A stretch of DNA of 64,000 bases from Burkholderiales bacterium Ga0077547 (GTDB taxonomy: Bacteria; Pseudomonadota; Gammaproteobacteria; Burkholderiales; Burkholderiaceae_C). The stretch spans positions 1 through 64,000 of the forward strand of contig LNEY01000005.1 in NCBI GenBank assembly GCA_001464195.1, in the 5' to 3' direction. Shown piece after piece: positions 8,204-17,924 of the stretch (the stretch's first letter is position 1; each line of letters starts with the position of its first letter). Below the pieces are notes generated by a model. It did no database searches, was not told the origin of the DNA, and saw nothing but the letters and a program-made list of their open reading frames with translations. Position numbers and translations under genes: made by a program.

Positions 8204-9387
8204 GGATATTGCTGCTGTGCGATCGAGTTCTTTCAGAGCCGGCTGATGGCCTGGTTTTGCGTGTTCTGAACCTCGCTCGGGAACTTGCCAGCAGGCACAC
8301 CATCGACTTGCTTTGTCTGCGACAGGCAACTCAATCGGTCTGTGCACCGCCCGGGGTGTTCGGCCGCATCTGGTCTGCTCCGCGACCGCCTGCGCGTCCG
8401 TCCGCTGGCTGGCTCGGGCCCTTCACGGGCTGGAGCCCTGCAGCGCTTTATGTGCACAGTCCTGTGGTCGAGCAGTTGCTGACGACCGAGATCAATCCGT
8501 CCGAGTACGACGTGATCTGGGACGCTGGCGCGGTTCTGTTTACCCAGTTGCCCACAACGTGGGCTGGCGTGCCCGTGGTGGCCGATCTGGTCGACGACAT
8601 GGTGCTCACATTCCAGCGGGCGCGAAGAAGCACGCCGGGCCTGATCAACAAAATTCGCCTCTGGAAGTACGCCCACGTATTCGGACGATTTGAGCGTGAA
8701 AGCATGCGGCGCGCGTCACGGTGCGTGGTGGTAGGCGATGAAGATGCGGCGTCTTTCAGTCGGGTGTCACCCCGAGTGCCGGTTTCGGTGGTGGCCAACG
8801 GTGTCGATACGACCTACTACGCCCCCGCCGAGCGGGCTGCGGTGCCGGGCCGTGTCGTGTTCGAGGGCAGCATGGCGTTCCCTCCCAATGAGCAGGCCGC
8901 CCTGTTCCTGGTCCGCGAGATCATGCCGCTCGTCTGGGCCGCGCGCCCAGACGCGACCGTTGCATTGGTTGGGCGGAACCCTGCGCTGCGCCTGCGCGAA
9001 TTGGAATCGGAGCGGGTGATCGTCACCGGAGCGGTCGCTGACATCCGTGACTTCGTTCTTGCCGCTGACGTATTTGCGTGCCCGTTGCTTGCAGGTGCGG
9101 GGATCAAGAACAAGCTTCTACAAGCTTGGGCGATGGCTCGCCCGGTGGTTGCCACTTCGGTCAGTGTCGGTGGCTTGGGTGCCAGCGATGGTGAGAATCT
9201 CCTGATACGGGATGGCGCCGAAGCCTTCGCCAATGCGGTACTCGAACTGCTGGCCGATCCAGTCCGCAGAGAACAGCTCGGACATGCCGGTCGACAAGTG
9301 GCGGTCGAACGATTCGCGTGGGCTGCCATGGCAGAACGATTCGAGGCCCTGCTGCTCTGCGCTGCTGACGAAGGCCCTGCCCGATAG
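8200..9387 (+). CDS. Glycosyltransferase, PEP-CTERM/EPS-associated (GT4-like)
   Basis: 395 residues. It starts MRILLLCDRV and has a GT-B layout: an N-terminal Rossmann half, VVANGVDTTYYAPAE at the domain junction, then FEGSMAFPPNEQAALFLV, and the nucleotide-sugar site GAGIKNKLLQAWAMARPVVA. It resembles the PEP-CTERM/EpsH1-associated sugar transferase family (TIGR03087, from memory). The start overlaps the hydrolase 1 stop, so it belongs to the GNAT-ACP-hydrolase operon. It would add a sugar to the lipid-linked EPS repeat at the cytoplasmic face of the membrane. Confidence 0.85.
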   Translation: MRILLLCDRVLSEPADGLVLRVLNLARELASRHTIDLLCLRQATQSVCAPPGVFGRIWSAPRPPARPSAGWLGPFTGWSPAALYVHSPVVEQLLTTEINPSEYDVIWDAGAVLFTQLPTTWAGVPVVADLVDDMVLTFQRARRSTPGLINKIRLWKYAHVFGRFERESMRRASRCVVVGDEDAASFSRVSPRVPVSVVANGVDTTYYAPAERAAVPGRVVFEGSMAFPPNEQAALFLVREIMPLVWAARPDATVALVGRNPALRLRELESERVIVTGAVADIRDFVLAADVFACPLLAGAGIKNKLLQAWAMARPVVATSVSVGGLGASDGENLLIRDGAEAFANAVLELLADPVRREQLGHAGRQVAVERFAWAAMAERFEALLLCAADEGPAR

Positions 9388-9443
9388 GCTGCATCGGGCG
9401 GCCCATTGCATGTTTCAGGAGCCCCCAACCGCCTTGCCGTCGC

Positions 9444-11405
9444 ATGGTTGACCGCATCAGGTACCAGCCTGCGCTGAGGGGCTGTGGTCATCTCGCCGTT
9501 GCACTGGTTTCAATCACGGTTGCAGTCGCGTTGGCATGGCGACATCCTGTCGCACCCTGGGGGGTGCTTTGCGCCTTGCTGGTCTGGTGTGCACTGGTCG
9601 CGTGGCGCCCTGTGGTGTGGCTCTTCGTGGTTCCTTTTGCCTTGCCATGGATGAGTTTCGCTCCATGGACCGGTTGGACAGTGACTGAAGAGTTCGACTT
9701 GCTGCTCCTCGGGGTCATTTGTGGCGGGTATTCCCACCGGGCTTTCGAAGTTTTTCGGCGTCGTGACCCAGCAGTCGAGCCGGCTCCTGTCCAGGTTTTG
9801 TTTGCCGCCTCCGCGGTTGTTTTTGGCGTGGCGAGCGCAGTCGCGGTCGTCCACCCCATGTGGGCAGCTCGCGACATTCCGTTGAGCCTCTTCCAAGGCT
9901 ATGCCGACCCGCTCAACGCGCTACGCAGCGCCAAGAGTGTTCTGTTTGCGGCACTGCTTTGGCCGCTGTTGCGCTGGGAGCTGTCGCGCAGGGGATCGGA
10001 GGCGCTTCACTACTTCGGCTGGGGCATGGTCGCAGGCCTGGCCGTGGTGTCGCTTGCCGTGCTCTGGGAGCGCCTGGCCTACACCGGCCTGTGGGACTTC
10101 TCGTCCCGGTATCGCACGACGGCGTTGTTCTGGGAGATGCATGTCGGCGGGGCGGCCATCGATGCCTACCTGGCGCTCGCCACACCCTTCGTCGTCTGGG
10201 CACTGTGGGTCACCCGCACGCCGCTGCGCTGGGGCCTGCTGGCGTTGCTGGCGCTGCTCACCGCGTACGCGTGTCTGACCACCTTCTCGCGCGGCGTCTA
10301 CGGAGCCGTGCTCGGCTCCTTGCTGTTGCTGGTCATCTTGATGCGCTGGCAGCGCTGGCCTGCTTTGCGCATTCGCTGGCGCACGCTGGCAGGCATCGCC
10401 TTGTCCGTGGCGCTGACCATCGAGGTGGCTGCCGTGCTGGGGTTGGGCTCGTACATGCAGGAGCGCATCGGCACCAGCGACCAGGACCTGGACAGCCGCC
10501 GCCAGCATTGGCAGAACGGATTGGGTCTGATGCATGGCTCGACCGATTGGTTGTTCGGCATCGGTGCCGGCCGGCTGCCCGCGACGTATGCGCGCGAGGT
10601 GCCGGGCCGGGAATTTCCTGGCGATGTGCAGTTCGTCAGCGCTGGGGCGACTGAGGGGGCGGCTTTCGTGCGGGTGCTCGGGCCCAAGACGCGTTCGGAC
10701 ATCGATGGTCTGTTCGCCTTGACGCAGCGGGTCAGCCTGAAGACCCTCGGACCGCGGGTGGTGAGGTTCGAGACGCGCGCTGCGGTCGAGACGGATGTGT
10801 ACGTTTCCTTGTGTGAGCTGCACCTGCTCTATCCCCGCCGCTGTCAGTCAGGTTGGCTGCGAGTGGCGCCGACGGGTTCGCAGTGGCAGCAAGGCGCGTT
10901 GGTTTTGCGCGGCCCGCCGCTCAGCGTGGGCAGTGTCTGGGCGCCACGGCAGGGGGTGTTTTCAGTCTCGATCTTCGATGCAGGTCGGCAGATCGACATA
11001 CGCCGGGTGAGTTTGGCCGGTCTCAGCCGGGTGGAACAACTCGCCAACGGTGATTTCGCCCAAGGCATGGCCCGTTGGTTCCCATCGGCGCAGGGCTACT
11101 ACGTTCCCTGGCACATCGACAACCTGTGGCTTGAACTGCTGATCGAGCGCGGGCTGTTCGCGGTGATGGCGTTCGCCGTCTGCATGGCGTGGGCCTTGTG
11201 GTCGATGGTCGCAGCGATCATGCGGCGCGACAGGGTGGCGCCTCCGATCGCGCCGTTTCTGGTCGCGTCACTGTGCGGGGGCTTGTGCATCGGCCTCATC
11301 AGCAGCGTGATGGACATGCCACGTGTTGCCTTGCTACTGCTGCTGCTGGCGATCCTGTCGGTCGAGCTCAGCGCTGCACCGAAGAACGATCGCCGCGCGG
11401 CTTGA
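9444..11405 (+). CDS. O-antigen ligase/Wzy-like polymerase with large soluble insert
   Basis: 653 residues, with about ten hydrophobic segments. TTFSRGVYGAVLGSLLLLV and the DSRRQHWQNGLGLM loop are typical of the Wzy_C/O-antigen ligase family, which joins lipid-linked sugar repeats in the periplasm. Roughly residues 385-550 form a soluble, strand-rich segment (including RVSLKTLGPRVVRFETRA and LANGDFAQGMARWFP) inside the catalytic periplasmic loop, before HIDNLWLELLIERG resumes the family pattern. The insert resembles a carbohydrate-binding jelly roll but I cannot prove it. The gene starts 56 bp after the glycosyltransferase and is convergent with the epimerase gene. Confidence 0.8.
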   Translation: MVDRIRYQPALRGCGHLAVALVSITVAVALAWRHPVAPWGVLCALLVWCALVAWRPVVWLFVVPFALPWMSFAPWTGWTVTEEFDLLLLGVICGGYSHRAFEVFRRRDPAVEPAPVQVLFAASAVVFGVASAVAVVHPMWAARDIPLSLFQGYADPLNALRSAKSVLFAALLWPLLRWELSRRGSEALHYFGWGMVAGLAVVSLAVLWERLAYTGLWDFSSRYRTTALFWEMHVGGAAIDAYLALATPFVVWALWVTRTPLRWGLLALLALLTAYACLTTFSRGVYGAVLGSLLLLVILMRWQRWPALRIRWRTLAGIALSVALTIEVAAVLGLGSYMQERIGTSDQDLDSRRQHWQNGLGLMHGSTDWLFGIGAGRLPATYAREVPGREFPGDVQFVSAGATEGAAFVRVLGPKTRSDIDGLFALTQRVSLKTLGPRVVRFETRAAVETDVYVSLCELHLLYPRRCQSGWLRVAPTGSQWQQGALVLRGPPLSVGSVWAPRQGVFSVSIFDAGRQIDIRRVSLAGLSRVEQLANGDFAQGMARWFPSAQGYYVPWHIDNLWLELLIERGLFAVMAFAVCMAWALWSMVAAIMRRDRVAPPIAPFLVASLCGGLCIGLISSVMDMPRVALLLLLLAILSVELSAAPKNDRRAA

Positions 11406-11428
11406 CCGGCCGCCGATGGAGGCTCGCG

Positions 11429-12496
11429 TCAGTCGCGGGAGGTTGGCACACCGCCCACCCGCTGCGATGGCGCGATGTACCAGCGCATGGCCTCGGCCAG
11501 CCCGTCACCGATGCGGTGACTGGGCCGGTAGCCCAGTCGATCGGTGGCCTTGCCGATGTCGGCTTGGGAGTGCATCACGTCGCCAGGGCGAAAGTCGGCA
11601 TGCACTGGCTGCACGTCGTGCAACTGCGGAAAGGTCGGCAGCAGGTGCTGACGCAGCAGCGCGAACAACTCGTTCAGGCTGGTGCGGTCGCCGACCGCCA
11701 CGTTGTAGACCTCGTTGACGGCGTCATCACGTGGCGTGCAGGCCGCCAGCAGATTGGCCTGCACCGCATTGGCGACAAAGCAGAAATCGCGGCTGGTGTG
11801 GCCGTCACCATTGATCTGCACAGGTCGGCCGCCGATCAGCGCGTCTATCCATTTCGGGATCACCGCGGCGTAGGCGCCATTCGGGTCCTGCCGCGGGCCG
11901 AACACATTGAAGTAGCGCAGCCCGATGCTCTGCACCCCGTAGGCGCGTGCAAACACATCGGCATACAGCTCGTTGACCAGCTTGGTCACCGCGTACGGTG
12001 ACAGTGGCGCGCCGATGCGGTCTTCGACCTTGGGCAGCGCCGGATGGTCGCCGTAGGTCGAACTGCTGGCCGCGTACACGAAGCGCTGAACCTTGGCGTC
12101 GCGTGCAGCGACGAGCATGTTCAGAAAGCCGTCGACGTTGACCGCGTTGGTGGTCACAGGATCGGCGAGTGAGCGGGGCACGCTGCCCAGCGCAGCCTGG
12201 TGCAGCACCACATCAACCCCGGCACAGGCGGCCTGACAGTCGGTCAACTGCCGGATGTCGCCTTCGATGAATTTGAACTGCGCCCACCGCGCTTCGCCAA
12301 CCAGACCCTGCACCTCGTCGAGATTGTGTCGGTGGCCGGTGGCAAAGTTGTCCAGCCCGATCACACGCTGGTCGAGCATCAGCAGGGCTTCCAGCAGGTT
12401 CGACCCGATGAAACCAGCGACGCCGGTCACCAGCCAGGTCTTGGGCGCCGCCCGCAGCGCGGATTGCAACGCCTGGTAGGTCGTCACAGCCTCCAC
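11429..12496 (-). CDS. UDP-N-acetylglucosamine 4-epimerase (WbpP/TviC-like)
   Basis: 355 residues, an extended SDR enzyme. [16 protein letters not shown] is the NAD Rossmann loop, [13 protein letters not shown] holds the catalytic Ser/Thr, and SPYAVTK is the YxxxK motif. The long N terminus before the glycine loop and the [15 protein letters not shown] stretch match the WbpP/TviC branch, which prefers UDP-GlcNAc or UDP-GlcNAcA, over GalE. It starts at a GTG overlapping the stop of the 6-dehydrogenase gene, so the pair would convert UDP-GlcNAc to UDP-GalNAcA, as in Vi antigen synthesis. This suggests that the EPS contains an N-acetylated uronic acid. Confidence 0.9.
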   Translation of the reverse strand: MEAVTTYQALQSALRAAPKTWLVTGVAGFIGSNLLEALLMLDQRVIGLDNFATGHRHNLDEVQGLVGEARWAQFKFIEGDIRQLTDCQAACAGVDVVLHQAALGSVPRSLADPVTTNAVNVDGFLNMLVAARDAKVQRFVYAASSSTYGDHPALPKVEDRIGAPLSPYAVTKLVNELYADVFARAYGVQSIGLRYFNVFGPRQDPNGAYAAVIPKWIDALIGGRPVQINGDGHTSRDFCFVANAVQANLLAACTPRDDAVNEVYNVAVGDRTSLNELFALLRQHLLPTFPQLHDVQPVHADFRPGDVMHSQADIGKATDRLGYRPSHRIGDGLAEAMRWYIAPSQRVGGVPTSRD

Positions 12497-13776
12497 AACT
12501 CGTGGCCTGCCTGCGCCACCGCAGCGGGGTCGTAGACCGATTTCACGTCGGCGAACACGCCGCCGGGTTTGAGCTTTTCAAGCAGCTTCGACACACCCAT
12601 CTGCTTGTACGGCTGGTGCGCCACGGCCGCGATGATGGCCGAGGCCTGGGGCAGTTGGTCCCATGTGGTCAGACCGATGCCGTACTCGTGCTGGCACTCG
12701 TCGTTGTCGGCCAGTGGATCGTGCACATGGACCTTGACGCCATAGGACTGCAACTCGCGAATCACGTCGATGACCTTGCTGTTGCGCAGGTCCGGGCAGT
12801 CTTCCTTGAAGGTCATGCCAAGCACGATGATGTTCGCGTCTCGGACCGGCTGGCCGGCCGCGATCATCCGCTTGACCGTCTGCTCGGCCACGTACTTGCC
12901 CATGCTGTCGTTGATGCGACGGCCCGCCAGGATGACCTGCGGCTGGTAGCCCAGCATCTCGGCCTTGTGCGTCAGATAGTAGGGATCGACGCCGATGCAG
13001 TGGCCACCGACCAGGCCGGGCCTGAACGGCAGGAAGTTCCACTTGGTGCCGGCGGCTTCCAGCACCTCCAGCGTGTCGATGCCCATGCGGTTGAAGATCA
13101 GCGAGAGCTCGTTCATCAATGCGATGTTCAGGTCGCGCTGGGTGTTCTCGATCACCTTGGCCGCCTCGGCAACGCGGATGCTGCTGGCCGGATACACGCC
13201 CGCGTCGATGATGGCGCCGTACAGCTTCTGCACCACGGCCAGCGTCTCGGGCGTGTCGCCCGACACCAGCTTGACGATCTTGGTCAGCGTGCGCAGCTTG
13301 TCACCGGGGTTGATACGTTCGGGCGAGTAACCGATGTTGAAGTCCTGCTTCCACTTCAGGCCCGAGAACTTTTCCAGCACCGGCACGCAGATCTCTTCAG
13401 TAGCACCGGGGTACACCGTGGACTCATAGACCACGATCGCACCTCGCTTCAGGTGCCGACCCACCGTCTCGGAACTGCTGACGAGGGGAAAGAAATCGGG
13501 ACGGCGGGCGTCGTCGATCGGCGTCGGGACGGCGACGACGATGAAATCGGCATCTTTCAAGGCGGCGCCGTCGGTGGTGCAGTTCAACAGCGTGGCCGCA
13601 CGAAGCTGCTCTGACGAGACCTCACCCGTCGGGTCTTCAAAGCGCCGGTAGGCATCGACCTTGCGCTGTGACAGATCGAATCCAATGGTCGGAAACCGCT
13701 TGCCAAACTCGACCGCCAGGGGCAAGCCGACGTAACCCAGGCCGACGACCGCGATGATGGGAGACTCAGGATTCAT
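12484..13776 (-). CDS. UDP-N-acetylglucosamine 6-dehydrogenase (WbpO/TviB-like)
   Basis: 430 residues from the ATG at 13776 ([19 protein letters not shown]). The frame stays open further upstream, but those residues look non-coding. [16 protein letters not shown] binds [16 protein letters not shown] holds the catalytic Cys; [18 protein letters not shown] is the C-terminal nucleotide-sugar domain. [10 protein letters not shown] is typical of the TviB branch of nucleotide-sugar dehydrogenases. It oxidises the C6 hydroxyl of a UDP-HexNAc to the uronic acid with 2 NAD+. It is translationally coupled to the downstream epimerase gene. Confidence 0.92.
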   Translation of the reverse strand: MNPESPIIAVVGLGYVGLPLAVEFGKRFPTIGFDLSQRKVDAYRRFEDPTGEVSSEQLRAATLLNCTTDGAALKDADFIVVAVPTPIDDARRPDFFPLVSSSETVGRHLKRGAIVVYESTVYPGATEEICVPVLEKFSGLKWKQDFNIGYSPERINPGDKLRTLTKIVKLVSGDTPETLAVVQKLYGAIIDAGVYPASSIRVAEAAKVIENTQRDLNIALMNELSLIFNRMGIDTLEVLEAAGTKWNFLPFRPGLVGGHCIGVDPYYLTHKAEMLGYQPQVILAGRRINDSMGKYVAEQTVKRMIAAGQPVRDANIIVLGMTFKEDCPDLRNSKVIDVIRELQSYGVKVHVHDPLADNDECQHEYGIGLTTWDQLPQASAIIAAVAHQPYKQMGVSKLLEKLKPGGVFADVKSVYDPAAVAQAGHELWRL

Positions 13777-13929
13777 GTTCCAGACCGCTTCAAGAATAGA
13801 CAAATAAGTTTCGCACGGCCGGTTTCGACCGGGCCCTCGTGATTCGTGAGTTGTGTGGCGAACCCGACGCATTTGCTTGCATCTGGACGCATTCCTCGCA
13901 AGCGGGTCGGCGAGTCTGTCGACTGGGCG

Positions 13930-15012
13930 TCAGGGTCGCCACCAGCGGGAAAACAGCGCCTTGCAACGACCGAGCAGCGTGGGCTTCGGGCGCCGGCGCT
14001 GGCGCGGTGGGTCAGCGGGCTGTGCGGTGGGCTCGGCCTTGAATTCTTCGGGCCAGGTCGAATTCTTGGCTCTTCTGCGCTTGCGCAACGGCGGAGGCGG
14101 TGGGCGTGTGAGCCGTTCAGGCGGGAGAGCGCCGGGCTGACTGCCCTGGAATGGCTCGCAATCGTTGTCGCTGGAGGTGCGGATCAGCTTGTCTTCGATC
14201 AGCGCATACACGTCCTGCGTCTTCACGGGCGCACGCAGGGGCGTGGGTCGCTTGATCTTGACTGTCGAGGGCGGCGACTCGGCGGCTGTGCGCGGTGCCG
14301 CAGGTGGCGTGGGGGGCGCGGGAGCCAGGGCCGGAGCAGCCATCGGTGGCGGCCTGACGCTGGCGACGACGCCCGGCAGCTTCAACGAAAAGTCGTCGAA
14401 GCCGGCAACGCGACGGCGCAAGCTGCCCAGGGCGGGGCGCGCGTCTTCGTCCAGCGACAAGAGAAAGCTCGCCGGCAACTGCGCTGCATTCAGCGCCTCG
14501 ACCAAGGCATCGGCGAATTCGGTGACGCCCTCACGCTGCGCGGGCAGGCGCAGGAATTCCTCGAATCGATCAAGGATGACGACGAACTGTATGTCGAGGC
14601 GCTCGCTCAGTGCGCAGAGGCTCTCCGTCAAGGAGGGCGCCGATCCGTTCGACACCGGATCCGCCAGCGTGGCCGCCAACTGAAGACGGGCCTGCAAGGC
14701 CGGCAACGGCGTACCTGACCAGTCATCGAACAGCACCACCACCTCACGCTTGCGGCGCGCTGAACCTGCGCGTGCACGCCGGTCGGGAAACGGCACCACC
14801 ACCCCTGCCTCACGGGCGGGTGCGGGCGGCTGTTGGTCTTCGGCGCGCCGTTGCAGCAAGGGCAGCAAGGAGGATTGCAGGAAGGCGGACTTGTCCGATC
14901 CAGGCTCGCCGAACAGCAGGAACAGGCGGGAACTGCGCAGCAGTGCCACCAGCAGGCGTGCCTCTTGAGCCAGCCGTGGGCTGGCGGAGTCGCTGTCCAT
15001 CGCGGCCGACAT
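13930..15012 (-). CDS. STAND-like P-loop ATPase with Pro/basic-rich tail, unknown role
   Basis: About 360 residues; the frame opens at 15036 and ATGs at 15012 or 15000 are better starts. The N-terminal part has LFLLFGEPGSDKSAFLQ, a Walker-A-like GxxGxxKS loop, and later FVVILDRFEEFL, which resembles the Walker B of novel STAND NTPases. After about residue 235 it becomes a long Pro/Ala linker followed by very basic stretches (RKRRRAKNS, RQRRRPKP). No signal peptide or membrane segment is seen. It sits in the minus-strand EPS operon between an outer-membrane barrel gene and the UDP-sugar dehydrogenase gene. I do not recognise a specific family. Confidence 0.6.
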   Translation of the reverse strand: MSAAMDSDSASPRLAQEARLLVALLRSSRLFLLFGEPGSDKSAFLQSSLLPLLQRRAEDQQPPAPAREAGVVVPFPDRRARAGSARRKREVVVLFDDWSGTPLPALQARLQLAATLADPVSNGSAPSLTESLCALSERLDIQFVVILDRFEEFLRLPAQREGVTEFADALVEALNAAQLPASFLLSLDEDARPALGSLRRRVAGFDDFSLKLPGVVASVRPPPMAAPALAPAPPTPPAAPRTAAESPPSTVKIKRPTPLRAPVKTQDVYALIEDKLIRTSSDNDCEPFQGSQPGALPPERLTRPPPPPLRKRRRAKNSTWPEEFKAEPTAQPADPPRQRRRPKPTLLGRCKALFSRWWRP

Positions 15013-15073
15013 CACTGCGGCGTGTCTCGCGGGCACGGCGCGCGGCGCTGATCAATCTCGCGCCGGCTGACCC

Positions 15074-16366
15074 TCACAGGTAGAACCGCACGGCCAGCTC
15101 GATGGTGCGGCTTTGCGGAACGCTGCCGAAAATCGATTGCCGTGAGCCGGAGAACTGCTGCCATTGCGCGACCAGATCGACCCGATCCCAGTGGTAGCGC
15201 GCTTCCAGCCACTGCACGCGGCTGCGGGTTTCGTTCTCGCGGCGCACAAAGGCCGAGAGATCGAGGCGGCGCACCAGCGCGTCTTTCCAGGTGGCGTAAA
15301 CGAAGCCGGCGCTGCGGGCCGGCAGGTCCTGTAGCGCCTGGCTGGTCTCGAGGAAGCCCAGCTGGCCCAGTGGCGTGACCCCCGGCAGCGCGCGCCATTG
15401 GCGGCGGGTGGGACCGGCCTCGTTGTATTCGGCCTCGGCGGTCAGGCTGAGGTTGAACTCGGTGGTGTAGGTCAGCCCCACGGCGGCGCGACTGCGGTAG
15501 CGTGAGTTGGCGTTGAGATTCTGCGATTGCGCGATCAGCGACGGCCCTTTGCCGATGCTGAATTCGCCAAACAGCACAGTGGCGTCGCCGACCAGGCCTG
15601 ACAGGTTCAGCCCGAGTTGCTCGCGGGTGCTCTGGCCGCCGTAGAGCAGCAGCTCGGCGTTCAGCTTGTCGCTGATCTTGGTGCTGCCCGCCAGCAGCCA
15701 GCGGTGGTGCGGGTTTGTGGCGCCCACGTTCAGTGAGAACGTGCCCGGGTTGGGCCGGTCGCCGAGATTCGGCGAGTAGGCCGCTTTCAGCGATCCACCG
15801 CTCCAGAGGTGCTGGCCCTGCAGCACGACGGTGCCCTGGCGGTTCTCGCGCAGCACGGCAGGGTCCAGCGAGACGATGGACCGCACGGCGCCTTCCTTGA
15901 ACCAGTCGGTCGGGTTGTAGCCGTAGGCCGCGCCGTGCCGCACATTGACTCGACCGAGGTCGAAGACCTGGTGGTCGGTCGGCGCCCAGCTCAGGTAGGC
16001 CTCTCGCACCGTGTTGACGTCGCCTTCGACCCCTCGGCGATTGCTGTGGCGCAGATCCAATCGGTTCGAGAACACGCCTCGGATGCCAGGCGCCAGTGTG
16101 GCGTCGATGCGCCCATCGATCGAGGCGCGGTTGGACTCGTAGCGCGAATCGGGATCGTCGATCGAGGTGCGCCGCAGGCTGCCCTCGACGAACAAGCGCC
16201 ACGGGCGTGCCACGGCCTGAGGCTCGGTGGGCGCATTGTCTGCGAGCGAGAGGGCATCCAGGTCGCTGGGCAGCGCGTCGAGGGCTTCGGCGGCACGGGC
16301 GGTGGGCGCCAACAACGCGCTGCACATCAGCAAGGTGGACAAGGCAATGTGGCGGCGCATGGTCAC
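15074..16366 (-). CDS. Outer-membrane beta-barrel protein of the EPS/ABC operon
   Basis: 430 residues. A signal peptide ends at TARAAEA (about residue 25). The rest alternates polar and hydrophobic residues in many short strands with Gly/Asn turns and ends in the aromatic-hydrophobic pattern AVRFYL, all as expected of an outer-membrane barrel. VFDLGRVNVRHGAAYGYNPTD is a recognisable loop seen in barrels paired with LolA-like proteins. Its start overlaps the LolA-like gene's stop, so the two are co-translated. The function is unknown; a passive export channel or assembly partner is possible. Confidence 0.7.
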   Translation of the reverse strand: MTMRRHIALSTLLMCSALLAPTARAAEALDALPSDLDALSLADNAPTEPQAVARPWRLFVEGSLRRTSIDDPDSRYESNRASIDGRIDATLAPGIRGVFSNRLDLRHSNRRGVEGDVNTVREAYLSWAPTDHQVFDLGRVNVRHGAAYGYNPTDWFKEGAVRSIVSLDPAVLRENRQGTVVLQGQHLWSGGSLKAAYSPNLGDRPNPGTFSLNVGATNPHHRWLLAGSTKISDKLNAELLLYGGQSTREQLGLNLSGLVGDATVLFGEFSIGKGPSLIAQSQNLNANSRYRSRAAVGLTYTTEFNLSLTAEAEYNEAGPTRRQWRALPGVTPLGQLGFLETSQALQDLPARSAGFVYATWKDALVRRLDLSAFVRRENETRSRVQWLEARYHWDRVDLVAQWQQFSGSRQSIFGSVPQSRTIELAVRFYL

Positions 16367-17172
16367 TCCGGTTTGAAGCGCGGTAAGTAGTCGCGTTGCA
16401 GCCAGGCTTCTGGCACATCACGCCAAGCGTAATCGCTGTAACGCATGACGGTCACCCACGCGGGGTCGAGCCCATCGATGATGACGACTTCAGTGGGCCG
16501 CTCGCGACCCAGCTGCGACTGGAACTTGCGGTAGTAGGCGGTCTTCAGCAAGTGGCCGCTCTCGGCGAAGAAGCGCGCCTTGACGGGCCGTGCCGTTCCG
16601 GTTTCGACCCACATCTCGACGCGGTGGTAGGTCACATCAGGCGACGCGGCGGCCAAGAGCAGCTTGTGGCAACGGCGCGGCACGCGTTCACCGTCCACGG
16701 TGTCTTCCTCGCCACCCGACTCGGCCGCATAGTCCTTGGCCATGTTGACCGTGACCACGTCGCCATTGGAGGCCTGTCCCAGCAGCCGTTGCTGAGGAGA
16801 CAGCCGGATGCTGGCCTGACTGGCCGGGTCGAAGAACCACAAGTCGTTGCCGTTCTTCAGCATGAGCTTGTTGACATCGCGCACGGGTGCGGCGAAACGG
16901 ATCAGGCTTCGGTACTGCCCACTGTTGGGATCGGCCTTGGAGTACACCGACAGCGTGTTGTTGTCGGTCTGCTTGGCGCTGCGGTACTCGATCAGATTCA
17001 CCGTGACGGCAAAAGACCGCGAGGGATTGCGCACCGCGTCGCTGGCGGCAAGGAGGGCTTGTGCGTCAACCGCGGCATGCGCCGAAGGCATCTGGCCCAC
17101 GCCTGCGCACAGCGCGGCCACGGCCATTGGCAGGTGCAGCAGCTGCCGCCGAGGGAGCAAACGTGTGTTCAT
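16363..17172 (-). CDS. Periplasmic LolA-like (outer-membrane lipoprotein-sorting-like) protein
   Basis: 269 residues. The signal peptide (MNTRLLPRRQLLHLPMAVA...) ends at about SAHA. The mature part matches the LolA-like half-barrel family: SLIRFAAPVRDVNKLMLK, NDLWFFDPASQASIRLSPQQ and YHRVEMWVETGTARPVKARF. These proteins are usually encoded beside a LolCDE/MacB-like ABC transporter and a barrel protein, as here. It probably ferries a lipid or lipoprotein across the periplasm. It overlaps the ABC ATPase gene by four bases. Confidence 0.85.
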   Translation of the reverse strand: MNTRLLPRRQLLHLPMAVAALCAGVGQMPSAHAAVDAQALLAASDAVRNPSRSFAVTVNLIEYRSAKQTDNNTLSVYSKADPNSGQYRSLIRFAAPVRDVNKLMLKNGNDLWFFDPASQASIRLSPQQRLLGQASNGDVVTVNMAKDYAAESGGEEDTVDGERVPRRCHKLLLAAASPDVTYHRVEMWVETGTARPVKARFFAESGHLLKTAYYRKFQSQLGRERPTEVVIIDGLDPAWVTVMRYSDYAWRDVPEAWLQRDYLPRFKPE

Positions 17173-17924
17173 GTGCGTGACTCTGCCATGGCCAGCCGCC
17201 GCTCGATCGACGTGATGCGACCGTCGTGGATGTGCACCGCGTCGTCGGCGGCTTCCAGCACCTTCGGGTCGTGCGACGAGAAAATGAACGACACCTTGTG
17301 GCGTTGCTGCATCTCGCGCATCAGCGCGATGATCTCGCTGCCCGTCTTGCTGTCCAGGTTGGCAGTGGGTTCGTCGGCCAGCACCAGTTGCGGCCGCAGC
17401 GCCAGCGCCCGGGCGATCGCCACCCGTTGCCGCTGTCCCCCCGACAGCTGTCCTGGTCGGTTGTTGGCACGGTCGGCCAGCCCGACGGCTTCGAGCAGCG
17501 CGGTGACGCGGGCTCGGCGCTTGTCTGCCGGCACGCCAGTCAGCACCAGCGGGTACTCGACGTTCTCGTAGGCGGTGAGGACCTGCAGCAGGTTGAAGTT
17601 CTGGAAAACAAAGCCGAGCTGGCGGGCGCGGAAGTCGGACAGCGTGTCATCGTCCATCGTCTGCACGGGCCTGCCGCCGACCATGATCGAGCCCTGGTCT
17701 GCACGGTCGATGCAGCCGATCAGGTTCAGCAAGGTCGTCTTGCCGCTGCCCGACGGCCCCGAGATGACGGTGAAGCGATTCGGCAAGATGACGAGGTTGA
17801 TGTCGATCAGTGCCGGCACGTCCACCGCATCGAGCCGGTAGGTGCGGGTCACGCCTTTCAGCACCACCGGATGGGCGATGTGGCGCGCGCGGTCATCGGG
17901 CAGTGTGCCTCCAAACGTCGACAT
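17169..17924 (-). CDS. ABC transporter ATP-binding protein (LolD/MacB-like)
   Basis: 251 residues with a full ATPase set: Walker A SGPSGSGKTTLLNLIG, Q-loop FVFQNFNLLQ, signature LSGGQRQRVAIARAL, Walker B LVLADEPTANLD and the switch histidine in FSSHDPK. It belongs to the LolD/MacB/FtsE branch that drives substrate extraction from the inner membrane. It is the first gene of the minus-strand operon. An FtsX-type permease would be expected beside it, but neither side contains one: upstream is a 200-bp gap and then the catalase gene. The permease must be encoded elsewhere or has been lost. Confidence 0.9.
   Translation of the reverse strand: MSTFGGTLPDDRARHIAHPVVLKGVTRTYRLDAVDVPALIDINLVILPNRFTVISGPSGSGKTTLLNLIGCIDRADQGSIMVGGRPVQTMDDDTLSDFRARQLGFVFQNFNLLQVLTAYENVEYPLVLTGVPADKRRARVTALLEAVGLADRANNRPGQLSGGQRQRVAIARALALRPQLVLADEPTANLDSKTGSEIIALMREMQQRHKVSFIFSSHDPKVLEAADDAVHIHDGRITSIERRLAMAESRT

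Noticed and set aside
12502-13614. 370-codon plus-strand frame opposite the UDP-sugar dehydrogenase gene
   Set aside because: It is rich in His/Gln/Arg/Val typical of antisense shadows in GC-rich DNA and has no recognisable motif; the minus-strand gene is certain.
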